In this document: positions 9,024-17,097 of the stretch, one piece after another | Layout: the number at the start of each line of letters is the position of its first letter | Numbering within the stretch: position 1 is the stretch's first letter | Assembly: GCA_045562555.1 (NCBI GenBank) | Contig: JBJKVO010000016.1 | Location: forward strand, 62,001 to 126,000 | Reading direction: 5' to 3' | DNA: 64,000 nucleotides | Origin: UBA2588 sp002339805 | GTDB taxonomy: Bacteria > Chloroflexota > Dehalococcoidia > Lucifugimonadales > UBA3495 | Notes under the pieces: generated by a model | Seen by the model: only the letters and a program-made list of their open reading frames with translations | Database searches by the model: none | Told to the model about the DNA's origin: nothing | Program-made: the position numbers and the translations under genes

Positions 9024-9796
9024 GCATAAATGCCCTGAAAGTCAGTAATTTGGTGAAAGATTTTGGAGGACTAACCGCAGTTAACGACGTCACTTTCGAA
9101 GTCCCTGTCGGTTCCATGGTTGGCTTAATAGGTCCCAATGGATGCGGCAAATCTACCACTTTTAATTGTATTTCTGGCATGCTAGAAGTGACGTCCGGTC
9201 AAATTGAAGTACTAGGACGATTGACCACAGGGAAAAGACCTGACGAAATCCAAAAATTAGGTCTTACTAGAACTTTTCAACACACACGGCTTTGGAGAGA
9301 TATGACTGTTATTGAAAATTTGTTGGTTCCTTCAAGGCATCAATTTCAGCCGAATATATTCTTGTCGTTATTAAAACCAAATTCTCGTCCGGCCGAACAC
9401 CGTAGAGTAGTGAATGCATACAAGATACTGGATGCCCTTGAAGTTGGGCATATAGCTCACAATTTAGCTAGTGAGTTATCCGGAGGCCAAAGCAAATTAG
9501 TAGACATTGGCAGGGCTTTGATGAGTGATCCGGAATTTTTGCTACTTGACGAACCTGTGGCAGGTGTCGCTGGCCCGTTGGCAGAAAAGATCTTTAACAA
9601 CTTGAAGAGTTTGTGCAAAGACGATGGGATCGGCATGTTGATAATCGAACATAACATGGAATTTATATTACGTAGAGGTGTAGATCATGTCATCGTAATG
9701 GACAATGGCAAAGTCCTAGCAGAAGGAACTCCTGATGATATTAGAGAAAGAGATGACGTGGTTGAAGCTTACTTGGGCACAGGAGCACGAAGTTAG
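9020..9796 (+). CDS. livG: ABC transporter ATP-binding protein LivG
   Basis: Cytoplasmic ATPase of the Liv transporter, 258 residues. It has Walker A GPNGCGKST near residue 40, the Q-loop, the LivG helix GLTRTFQHTRLW, the ABC signature LSGGQSKL, Walker B FLLLDEP and the switch histidine in IIEHNM. The D-loop reads VAGVAGP where LivG proteins usually have an Asn (AGLNP), a minor deviation. The start codon overlaps the permease stop. Confidence 0.94.
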   Translation: MSINALKVSNLVKDFGGLTAVNDVTFEVPVGSMVGLIGPNGCGKSTTFNCISGMLEVTSGQIEVLGRLTTGKRPDEIQKLGLTRTFQHTRLWRDMTVIENLLVPSRHQFQPNIFLSLLKPNSRPAEHRRVVNAYKILDALEVGHIAHNLASELSGGQSKLVDIGRALMSDPEFLLLDEPVAGVAGPLAEKIFNNLKSLCKDDGIGMLIIEHNMEFILRRGVDHVIVMDNGKVLAEGTPDDIRERDDVVEAYLGTGARS

Positions 9797-9798
9797 AT

Positions 9799-10515
9799 AT
9801 GGATTATGTCTTAGAAACTTCAGACGTAGAGGGTGGGTACGACAAAGTTAAAATTTTGAATGGAATAGACCTCTACGTCGGACGAGGAGAATTTGTCACC
9901 ATAATAGGTCCTAATGGATGTGGTAAATCTACTTTTCTCAAGATATTGTTTGGATTAGCTACTCATTATCATGGCACTATCAAGTATGAAGGGAAAGAAG
10001 TTTCCGGATGGCGTACAGATAAGCTGGTTAACTTGGGAATATCTTATGTGCCTCAGGTAGATAACGTGTTCCCTTCATTGTCAGTGTCGGAAAATCTCCA
10101 GATGGGCGCGATTAATCGGTCCTTGCCTCAAATCAGAAATGGTATAAGTAAATCTATTGAAATGTTCCCTGAATTGAAATTAAGAATGAACGATGTTGCC
10201 GCTTCTTTGTCTGGCGGAGAGAGGCAGATGCTTGCGATATCTAGAGCTTTGATGTCAGAACCTTCATTTTTGATGCTGGATGAGCCTACAGCAGCTCTAT
10301 CTCCTAGGTACCAACAACAAATTCTTGAAAATATCGACGAACTTAGATCTCAAGGAATTTCTATTCTGCTGGTTGAACAAAATGCACGTTTGTCTTTGGA
10401 GAGATCAGATAGAGGTTATGTATTTTCTGGAGGTAGAGTAGTTTACACAGGTGGTGCGGCCTCAATTTTAGAGAATCCAGACTTGGGAAATTATTTTTTA
10501 GGGGTTCAAGACTAG
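9799..10515 (+). CDS. livF: ABC transporter ATP-binding protein LivF
   Basis: Second ATPase of the Liv transporter, 238 residues, starting two bases after livG. It has Walker A GPNGCGKST, Q-loop YVPQVDNVFPSLSVSENL (a LivF trademark), signature LSGGERQML, Walker B FLMLDEP followed by TAALSP, and the switch region LLVEQNA. It pairs with LivG to drive the fused LivHM permease. Confidence 0.95.
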   Translation: MDYVLETSDVEGGYDKVKILNGIDLYVGRGEFVTIIGPNGCGKSTFLKILFGLATHYHGTIKYEGKEVSGWRTDKLVNLGISYVPQVDNVFPSLSVSENLQMGAINRSLPQIRNGISKSIEMFPELKLRMNDVAASLSGGERQMLAISRALMSEPSFLMLDEPTAALSPRYQQQILENIDELRSQGISILLVEQNARLSLERSDRGYVFSGGRVVYTGGAASILENPDLGNYFLGVQD

Positions 10516-10562
10516 CACTCAAAATGCTATCATCAAGTATAGGAAAATGTAGGAGTGACGAT

Positions 10563-10913
10563 ATGCAAGTAGTTAGAATATATTCCGGTGATGACGGAGA
10601 ATCCCATTTTGAAGAAATTGATCTGCCCTACGAAGCGATCACAGGTGCAGAACGGACCGCTCTACAATCAGCTTCCAGTATACATTTCAGGAGATATCAG
10701 CCTGGTAATTTTCTCGACTTTCATGTTGCCCCAAGACGACAATATGTGATTACTTTGTCTGGACAGGCAGAAATTGGTTTAGGAGACGGCACAAAGCGTA
10801 TTTTTAATGCGGGAGATGTATTGCTCGCAGATGATTTGACGGGCAAAGGACATACAACCGCTGCAGTAGGGGATGCTCCTAGAGTCTCTATTGCTATTCC
10901 TTTAGAAGAGTAA
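10563..10913 (+). CDS. Cupin-domain protein
   Basis: A 116-residue single-domain cupin with the small beta-barrel motifs RQYVITLSGQAEIGLGDG and FNAGDVLLADDLTGKGH. The metal ligands are only partly kept: FHVAPRRQY keeps one histidine and GKGH one more. The ATG at 10563 has AGGAG 7 bases upstream, so I prefer it to the open start at 10524. The gene lies between livF and a hydrolase gene, all closely spaced, which suggests a role with the transported compound. The enzyme activity is unknown. Confidence 0.75.
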   Translation: MQVVRIYSGDDGESHFEEIDLPYEAITGAERTALQSASSIHFRRYQPGNFLDFHVAPRRQYVITLSGQAEIGLGDGTKRIFNAGDVLLADDLTGKGHTTAAVGDAPRVSIAIPLEE

Positions 10914-10915
10914 AC

Positions 10916-11716
10916 ATGCCTTTCCTTCAGATTGATGAACAACTGAATATGTTTTACGAGGATCAAGATTTTAGTGAACCGTGGAATGATTCTGAGGTGA
11001 TATTAATGCACCATGGAAATGCCAAAAATAGCCAGTTCTGGTACGGATGGCTGCCGGAACTTTCCAGGAATTATCGAGTTATTAGGGTTGATGGCAGGGG
11101 ATTCGGAAAGAGTTCAATTCCTTCTAAAAATTATGGATGGTCCCTTGAGCAATTCGCCCAAGATTCCAAAACACTTTTAGATTTGCTAAATACACCTAAG
11201 GTTCATTTTATCGGCGAGACCATTGGTGGCAGTATTGGGATGGTGTTTGCGGAGATGTTCCCTGAGGCAACCAAGTCTCTTACTGTTTGTACGTCACCTT
11301 ATAATTTTTCCGCTGTTGAAACTTATAAGGAATATCATACATTGGTTGGCGTTGAGGGAGTTAGGGCTTGGGTTGAGAAAACGTCCGGTCAGAGACTTCC
11401 AGGGAAAAGCGCCGATCATAATCAATGGTACATTGATCAAATGTCTAACACATCGAAACAGGTTGTAATGGAAACCCTTTCATATTTGTCCACGGTTGAT
11501 CTTACCGATAGGTTGATGAACATTTTATGTCCTACTTTGATAATGGTTGGCGAAAATAGTGCAATGAATACCAATGGAAGAGTAGATAGCTTAGCTCAAC
11601 TAATTTCGGATTCTAAAATTATTAAGGTCGCAGGAGCTACCGGGTACGTTCAACACTCAGAGCCTGAGCAATGCGCGCAGGAATGGATTCAATTTGCAAG
11701 GAGCCTGAGGTCATAA
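10916..11716 (+). CDS. Alpha/beta-hydrolase fold protein with Thr at the nucleophile position
   Basis: A 266-residue protein with oxyanion segment MHHGNAKNSQFW, core strand VIRVDGRGFGKSS and C-terminal His247 in a GYVQHSEPEQ segment. The nucleophile elbow reads G100-E-T-I-G-G instead of the usual GxSxGG, so Thr102 sits where the catalytic serine belongs. The acid may lie in MVGENS, where an Asp would be expected. It is therefore either a hydrolase with a threonine nucleophile or a non-hydrolytic member. It starts two bases after the cupin stop. Confidence 0.8.
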   Translation: MPFLQIDEQLNMFYEDQDFSEPWNDSEVILMHHGNAKNSQFWYGWLPELSRNYRVIRVDGRGFGKSSIPSKNYGWSLEQFAQDSKTLLDLLNTPKVHFIGETIGGSIGMVFAEMFPEATKSLTVCTSPYNFSAVETYKEYHTLVGVEGVRAWVEKTSGQRLPGKSADHNQWYIDQMSNTSKQVVMETLSYLSTVDLTDRLMNILCPTLIMVGENSAMNTNGRVDSLAQLISDSKIIKVAGATGYVQHSEPEQCAQEWIQFARSLRS

Positions 11717-11732
11717 AAACGTAGTAGTTTAA

Positions 11733-14282
11733 ATGAGGCGGATAACAGTAGATTTCAGTAACATTATTGAACGGGTGATTCTTGATAAACGGATAACTCG
11801 TGGCATTCTTTTTTCTTTTGGAATAATCACCATCGTGTTCGGCTTGTGCTGGTGGTTGATTGACAACGATCAGCTGTCTTCCTGGGATCCCCCTGGATCT
11901 GATGTTGAATTACAAGATCAGATCAATCGAGTTTTCCCTCAGCGGAATCATGTTGTCGCGTTCCTGCTTGAAAGTAATTCTGGGAATGTGTTTGAGCCGA
12001 AGCTTTTGAAAAACTTGTACTCTAATGAGCTGGAATTACGCAGAGAATTTAAAGAATATCTGGTTGACCAATATGATTTCGTTAATGACCGGCAAATATT
12101 TGGAATTTTCACAATCGCTGATGCAGTGCAGAAAACGCTGAGAAATTCTCCGGAGAGGTTAGATATATACACCGCTAGCGACGACGATATCAGGATCGCG
12201 TTATTGGACGTATTAAGCAATGACATAGGCGGAGAATTATCAAATTCAATGTCTACTGATTTGAGGATCGAAAACAACTTACAAGGAAACGAGAGTTGGG
12301 TCACATCAGCTATGACTATATTTGTAAGTTTGGATAATGAGATGTTAGGAGGGGGGAGATCTGCTTTCAGTTTGAGTTCTGATCCGAAGATTTTGGATAA
12401 AGAAACCATTAATCGAGAGGTCCAACGTATATTGAGAGGTCAACAAAAAGAATATTCTCTTTGGGGACTTGCGATTGATACGAATTTGGAAGCTTTAGAC
12501 GAAGGGCAAAAATCTATTCCTTACGTGTTATTCGCTGTGTTTTTAGTAACCTTGGTAGCAGCGATATCGTTGAGGTCCGTTTTATCTTTTGGAGTGATAG
12601 GAATTGGGTTGATTACTTTATTGGTATGGCTAGAAGGGATATCCAACATTTTGTTTCTAAAACAATCAGTCACAACCGATCTGATTGTACCCATTGCCAT
12701 GGTTTCATTGGGAGTTGATTTTTTCATACATTCCGTTAGCCGGTATCAAGAAGGGAAAAAATCTTATCTTGCTTCACGTTCTGCTTTGTCGTTTGCGATT
12801 ATTGGAATTTCTGGAGCGCTGACCTTAGCCATGTTGTCCGACGGTATCGCGTTCTTGGCGAATTTAACATCTAATATAGATGCTGTCGTAGGATTTGGGT
12901 TTAGTGCTGGCGTGGCTGTCGTCTCGTCCTATCTCGTCATGGGATGGATCATGCCTGTGTTACTTGTCGAACTAGAAGAAGGATTTCAAAAGAAATTCCA
13001 AATGAAACCATTATTCCCGGTTAAATTCATCATGCAAGCAGTGTCAGTGTTGTTCTCATCCCTAGAAAAATTAGTTTTAAGTATCTCATTAAATTTGATA
13101 AAAAGGCCTCGTATTTGGGTTTTGTTATTTGCAAGTTCTACTTCAGCTTGTGTGTTAATCTCACTGAATATTCAGCCAGAATTTGACATAAAAGATTTTT
13201 TTGCTTCTGATAGTGACTTGGTGATTGGACTAGATAAATTGGATGAACACATGGATCAGGATCTTTTAGGAGAACCGATATTCATATTAGCCGAAGTTGA
13301 TACTACTTCCGATGACTGGATTGAAGAATTGATGGAGTTAAAAAAGAATTTACGGGAATCTCGATATTTAACTAAAACTAACGACGGAGAACTGTTTTTG
13401 TACTTGCCTTCACTTGATTATGTTATCGAAAAATACCAAGAAAACAGGTACGCGATGTCTTTATATGATGAATATTCTGGAGGTGTCAAATCAAGTCAAA
13501 CGCTACTTGAGTATTTATACTTCAATGGTGTTATGGTTCGAGAAGGGGTACATTATTTTGAGCCGGACCAAATTCAAGAAATTTTGCAGCCGAAATCTGA
13601 CAAACCAGAAGAGTTTGAAATTCTGTTGAGTGTAGGGGCCTTAGGGACCAGAGAACAAAGTCAAGTTCCGCTCATAAAAAAAGAACTGCAAAACATTGTG
13701 GATTCGTCTAACGCAAACTCAGGCTTAAACATTATAGGGGTGACGGGGTCACCATTTATCAGGAGTGCAACTCTCACCCACACCACTGGACTGATGAAAA
13801 TATCTGTTCCGGTGGCAATTATAGCCTGTTTAATTGTATTGCTAATTTGGATGCGATCTGCGTTGTTTGCTGTGGCGACGGTGATTCCTGTTGCTTTCGC
13901 CGTTTTTTGGATATTAGCATTTATGGTGATTGCGGGGTTAAATGTGAACTTCGTTACCGCTACTATAGCTTCAGTCACCATTGGAGTTGGCATTGACTTT
14001 TCTATCCATATTACTCAAAGATTCAGACAGGAATTACAAAAAGGGAATGACCCTATTCTAGCTATGACTACCACCATTGAAGGTACAGGGAAAGCGTTGC
14101 TCGGGTCAGCGTTGTCGAGCATGATCGGGTTTAGTGTGATGTTGTTGGCGCCTATGCCTATCATCGCCACTTATGGGTTGTTGACTACTATAATGATTTT
14201 AATTGCTACCCTGGGGGCTTTATTTATGCTACCAAGCGTACTTATGTTGTGCGAGTCTGCCAGAAAAATAATACCTAGATGA
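11733..14282 (+). CDS. MMPL/RND superfamily transporter
   Basis: An 849-residue membrane protein made of two repeats of one helix, a large extracytoplasmic loop and five helices. Each repeat carries the RND helix-4 signature with a charged residue: VSLGVDFFIHSVSRYQEG in the first half and VTIGVGIDFSIHITQRF in the second. The first helix is near residues 22-44. The size and the lack of an inner-membrane fusion gene fit the HAE3/MMPL branch that moves lipids or hydrophobic compounds. It follows the hydrolase by 17 bases. The substrate is unknown. Confidence 0.88.
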   Translation: MRRITVDFSNIIERVILDKRITRGILFSFGIITIVFGLCWWLIDNDQLSSWDPPGSDVELQDQINRVFPQRNHVVAFLLESNSGNVFEPKLLKNLYSNELELRREFKEYLVDQYDFVNDRQIFGIFTIADAVQKTLRNSPERLDIYTASDDDIRIALLDVLSNDIGGELSNSMSTDLRIENNLQGNESWVTSAMTIFVSLDNEMLGGGRSAFSLSSDPKILDKETINREVQRILRGQQKEYSLWGLAIDTNLEALDEGQKSIPYVLFAVFLVTLVAAISLRSVLSFGVIGIGLITLLVWLEGISNILFLKQSVTTDLIVPIAMVSLGVDFFIHSVSRYQEGKKSYLASRSALSFAIIGISGALTLAMLSDGIAFLANLTSNIDAVVGFGFSAGVAVVSSYLVMGWIMPVLLVELEEGFQKKFQMKPLFPVKFIMQAVSVLFSSLEKLVLSISLNLIKRPRIWVLLFASSTSACVLISLNIQPEFDIKDFFASDSDLVIGLDKLDEHMDQDLLGEPIFILAEVDTTSDDWIEELMELKKNLRESRYLTKTNDGELFLYLPSLDYVIEKYQENRYAMSLYDEYSGGVKSSQTLLEYLYFNGVMVREGVHYFEPDQIQEILQPKSDKPEEFEILLSVGALGTREQSQVPLIKKELQNIVDSSNANSGLNIIGVTGSPFIRSATLTHTTGLMKISVPVAIIACLIVLLIWMRSALFAVATVIPVAFAVFWILAFMVIAGLNVNFVTATIASVTIGVGIDFSIHITQRFRQELQKGNDPILAMTTTIEGTGKALLGSALSSMIGFSVMLLAPMPIIATYGLLTTIMILIATLGALFMLPSVLMLCESARKIIPR

Positions 14283-14317
14283 TATAATAATAGCGAATCT
14301 TCAGGAGGCTAGTTTTT

Positions 14318-15487
14318 ATGATAAAAAGATTTTCAGTGTTTTACGTAGGGCAAATCGATCTTGATAATGTTGGGCATGACGGAACAGCTCCGGATGACCG
14401 AAAGTATTCAAATGATCAATTAATCCAAGCGTATTATAACGCCGAAGAGCTCGCTAAACATCTCGATACTCTGGGATATTATGCAATGTGGGGCGCAGAA
14501 CATCATTTCCAACGAGAAGGATATGAGTGTTTCCCTAATTTAATACTACTAGGAGTCCATTTAGCCGGTATAACTAAAAACTTAAAATTTGGTAATTCGT
14601 TCAATATTGTTCCAATGTGGCATCCTTTGCGATTGGCTGAAGACTTTGCAATGGCAGACGTAATGACAAAAGGGAGAATGATATTTGGTGTTGGTAGAGG
14701 ATATCAGAGTAGAGAAGTCGAAACCTTTGGGGCTCCTTTGTTGGACAGAGACAAGAACAGAGAATTGTTCGAAGAACAAATAGAAATAATTTTGAAAGCA
14801 TTTAATGAGGAAGCCTTCTCACATAAAGGTAAACATTACACTATTCCTGCAGATGTTGAATTCAGAGGTTACGATTTAGAAGAAATTACTATGGTGCCTC
14901 GGCCCATAAATCTTCCTGTGGAAATATGGCAACCGGTTTCTAGTGGCAATTCGATTAAATTTGCTGCAAGGAAAGGAATCAAAATCGTGATTGCTTTGAC
15001 TGGTGAAGCTATAGTGGATCAATTCATGACAGAATATCAGACTGCTGCAGGTGAAGAAGGGTCAAAATTAGAATTAGGACAAGACACATGTTTGGGATTC
15101 GGGTTTTGTATAGGTGATAGTCTTGAAGATGCAATAGAAAAAGTAAGGCCATACCATGATGAAAGATACAAATGGTTCGCTCCTTTCGGTTTTGTGAGAT
15201 ATATGGATGAGCAAGGAAGGATGTGGGGGACCCCAGGGGCTCCTACACGAATGCCTAAGGTGGAAGATGGAGTCGAACAAAAGGCGTGGTTGTGTGGTAC
15301 TTCGGACGAGATTGTTGATACACTGAAGCATTTCGAAGAGAAATATCCGGGCTTAGAAGACATTGTCCTGCAATGGCCTGAAGGGATGCCATGGACGGAA
15401 TTTCAGGAACAATTAACTAGATTTGCTAAGGAAGTAATGCCGCAATTTAATACGGTGGACTCAGATGTGGTTGTGGCGGATGATTAG
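14318..15487 (+). CDS. LLM-class flavin-dependent monooxygenase (luciferase-like)
   Basis: A 389-residue TIM-barrel protein of the bacterial luciferase family, using reduced flavin and O2. Visible features are AMWGAEHHFQREG, LKFGNSFNIVPMWHPLRLAED, GRMIFGVGRGYQSRE and MVPRPINLPVEIWQP. AGGAGG lies about 10 bases before the ATG. Enzymes of this class are strikingly expanded in SAR202 bacteria and are thought to oxidise recalcitrant organic matter. The substrate cannot be told from sequence. It follows the MMPL gene by 36 bases. Confidence 0.92.
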   Translation: MIKRFSVFYVGQIDLDNVGHDGTAPDDRKYSNDQLIQAYYNAEELAKHLDTLGYYAMWGAEHHFQREGYECFPNLILLGVHLAGITKNLKFGNSFNIVPMWHPLRLAEDFAMADVMTKGRMIFGVGRGYQSREVETFGAPLLDRDKNRELFEEQIEIILKAFNEEAFSHKGKHYTIPADVEFRGYDLEEITMVPRPINLPVEIWQPVSSGNSIKFAARKGIKIVIALTGEAIVDQFMTEYQTAAGEEGSKLELGQDTCLGFGFCIGDSLEDAIEKVRPYHDERYKWFAPFGFVRYMDEQGRMWGTPGAPTRMPKVEDGVEQKAWLCGTSDEIVDTLKHFEEKYPGLEDIVLQWPEGMPWTEFQEQLTRFAKEVMPQFNTVDSDVVVADD

Positions 15488-15493
15488 TTAGAT

Positions 15494-15847
15494 TTATTGG
15501 AAAGAAGTAAAATTTGGATCCAGCATTAGACAGGGCTCACCCCATTGGGAGGATTCTGAAATGCTCCATGGTTTATTATCATCTGCCCGCTGTATACGTA
15601 TTCCTTCTGACCCTCCATATATTAGGAGGATTACCCCATCTCCCGAATCTTCGGCTTGCGCTGCGTACGCAGGACAAGGTTGATTGCCTGCTTCCCATCC
15701 TGAGACCATATATCTGACAGGCTCGTCTGTTAAGTAGTCTGATTTGAACTGAAAGATTTGTGTAGGTTCTTGCAGAAGGTTGTACATACGATGAAGGTCG
15801 AAAGCGCTATTTTCTCCTTCATTTACTTCTAATTCAATCAATGCCAT
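15494..15847 (-). CDS. Hypothetical protein
   Basis: 117 residues, acidic and soluble, with no family I recognise. It contains MVSGWEAGNQPCPAYAAQAE and LLIYGGSEGIRIQR, and no membrane segment or signal peptide. It is convergent with the monooxygenase (6 bases between stops). Its ATG directly abuts a 20-base perfect palindrome that contains a TATAAT six bases before the start, so its message could be leaderless. Confidence 0.65.
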   Translation of the reverse strand: MALIELEVNEGENSAFDLHRMYNLLQEPTQIFQFKSDYLTDEPVRYMVSGWEAGNQPCPAYAAQAEDSGDGVILLIYGGSEGIRIQRADDNKPWSISESSQWGEPCLMLDPNFTSFQ

Positions 15848-15867
15848 CCATCTATTATAATAGATGG
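15848..15867. promoter_or_regulatory. 20-base perfect palindrome in divergent promoter region
   Basis: The half-site CCATCTATTA is followed by its exact reverse complement. The centre supplies TATAAT on both strands. On the minus strand this hexamer ends 6 bases before the ATG at 15847. On the plus strand it would start a message about 36 bases before the TTG at 15904. It may be a shared -10 element, an operator for a dimeric regulator, or both. No good -35 box is visible for either direction. Confidence 0.5.
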
Positions 15868-15903
15868 TGTCTTAAAATGACCAGAAACTGATCGAGGTAC
15901 GAA

Positions 15904-16347
15904 TTGAGCGCAAGCGATTATATATTAATAATGATAACGTGGACCCATAATTTAGGTGCTGTCGTATGGGTGGGTGGATGCCTGTTTTACTATTTGGTTC
16001 TTAGACCAGTATTTACGGACAATTTGGTTGAACAGTCAAATAAAAACCTGATCGCTGATCAATTTAGGCATGTTATCAAAACAACTATTTGGATTTTGAT
16101 TTTGACAGGGATTGTTCTAGCAGTGTCTCATGTTGCGATCCAGACCGTTCCTATCATGTACGTATACGTTTTGGCGATTAAAGTTTGTCTAGCAATAATG
16201 ATGTTTGTGTTGTACCTATTCAATAAAGGCACTCAGAAATTAATGTTCGAACTATTCGGCGTAAAGGTTTATAAGACCGATATGATCTTGATTTTAGGTG
16301 TGTTGGTTATCGGCCTCTCAGACATATTGAGTGCTTTGGCGAAGTAA
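15904..16347 (+). CDS. CopD-like integral membrane protein
   Basis: 147 residues with four membrane helices (about 5-32, 57-78, 83-104 and 122-145). WTHNLGAVVWVGGCLFYYLVL at the N-terminus, and the histidine-containing helices that follow, match the CopD / putative copper resistance D and cytochrome-b561-like superfamily. The start is TTG at 15904, because no ATG lies near it. A heme or copper role is possible but unproven. A Trm112-like gene follows by 14 bases. Confidence 0.7.
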   Translation: MSASDYILIMITWTHNLGAVVWVGGCLFYYLVLRPVFTDNLVEQSNKNLIADQFRHVIKTTIWILILTGIVLAVSHVAIQTVPIMYVYVLAIKVCLAIMMFVLYLFNKGTQKLMFELFGVKVYKTDMILILGVLVIGLSDILSALAK

Positions 16348-16361
16348 GTTGAGGAGTAACA

Positions 16362-16541
16362 GTGAATAAAGATATATTGAATGTTTTGGCGTGTCCTGTT
16401 TGTAAAAGTGACTTGTCCTTGGAAGATGAACAGATAGAAGCAGGTAAAGTTGTTTCGGGCTATTTAGTTTGTGGAGGGTGCAGTGAGAGGTATCCTGTTA
16501 TAGATGGAATCCCTAACCTGCTCCCTCCAGACCTCAGGTGA
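16362..16541 (+). CDS. Trm112-like zinc-ribbon protein
   Basis: A 59-residue protein. It starts with GTG, which has GAGGAG about 6 bases upstream. Four cysteines, C11 and C14 (LACPVCKSDL) and C37 and C40 (LVCGGCSERYPV), form a zinc ribbon, and IDGIPNLLPP closes the domain. This is the Trm112/UPF0434 fold, a small partner that activates methyltransferases in other organisms. Its last base is immediately followed by the stop codon of the convergent UGSC gene. Confidence 0.88.
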   Translation: MNKDILNVLACPVCKSDLSLEDEQIEAGKVVSGYLVCGGCSERYPVIDGIPNLLPPDLR

Positions 16542-17087
16542 TTAATAACCTACTGTCAAGGTTCTGATTATTATAGGAGCTAGCTCTTCGGCTCTCGCTC
16601 TTAAAGTTTCCCTGTCCAGATTTCCGATGGGATGTTGGGTAAATATTGTAGGATAGTTATCGGCTCCCCAGAGCTTGGCCATTGCGGCTGCGGTTTGGAC
16701 AAACCTGTCAGTGCAAATCGTAGCGGAAGGGACGCCTTGTTTCTCTGAATGTATTCCGTCGTGCACACTGCACGCGCTACAGGATCCTCAATCCCCGATT
16801 GCTATTATGATTGCATCTGTAGCTTTAGCTAATTCTTCTAGTTCAGCCGGGTCAGCAGGTTTGGATGCGCTGGGCTTCTTAAGCCAGGAGATGCTATTTA
16901 CTTCGTATTTTTCGGTAAGCACTGCAGCGATTTCCTCCAGAAGCACATCAGCATTTCTTTTACTGTCATCTATCAAACCTATATTAGCACCGGCGATTGT
17001 AGGTATTCTAGGGGCTCCTTCGAAAGCAGGTACTATAGCTTCTGTTGTGGGGTCTACCAATGTGAAAGTTTCTTTTACGTTGACCAT
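16542..17087 (-). CDS. UGSC-family selenoprotein (in-frame TGA read as selenocysteine)
   Basis: Two adjoining open stretches in the same frame are separated only by a TGA at 16790-16788. Reading it as selenocysteine gives one 181-residue protein with the motif D-U-G-S-C-S-A-C at residues 99-106, the hallmark of the UGSC (seleno)protein family, in which Cys or Sec occupies the first position. U100 with C103 could form a selenenylsulfide redox site like other UxxC proteins. The upstream half reads ATDAIIIAIGD and the downstream half VHDGIHSEKQGVPS; both look coding, and no other stop occurs until TAA at 16542. It is the last gene of a five-gene operon. The Sec-insertion genes are not in this window. 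The alternative is a real nonsense mutation. Confidence 0.85.
16760..16774 (-). promoter_or_regulatory. Candidate bacterial SECIS hairpin
   Basis: Directly downstream of the TGA on the minus strand, bases +14 to +28 form a 6-base-pair stem (CGTGCA with TGCACG) with loop GTG at +20 to +22. Bacterial SECIS elements are short hairpins whose apical loop, usually containing a G, lies about 16-37 bases after the UGA, so position and loop fit. The hairpin lies inside the coding sequence, as expected. Confidence 0.55.
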
Positions 17088-17097
17088 AATTCTCCTT

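Noticed and set aside
16542..16766. Separate 74-residue gene starting at GTG 16766
   Set aside because: It is the continuation, in frame, of the UGSC protein past the TGA; it has no ribosome site of its own.
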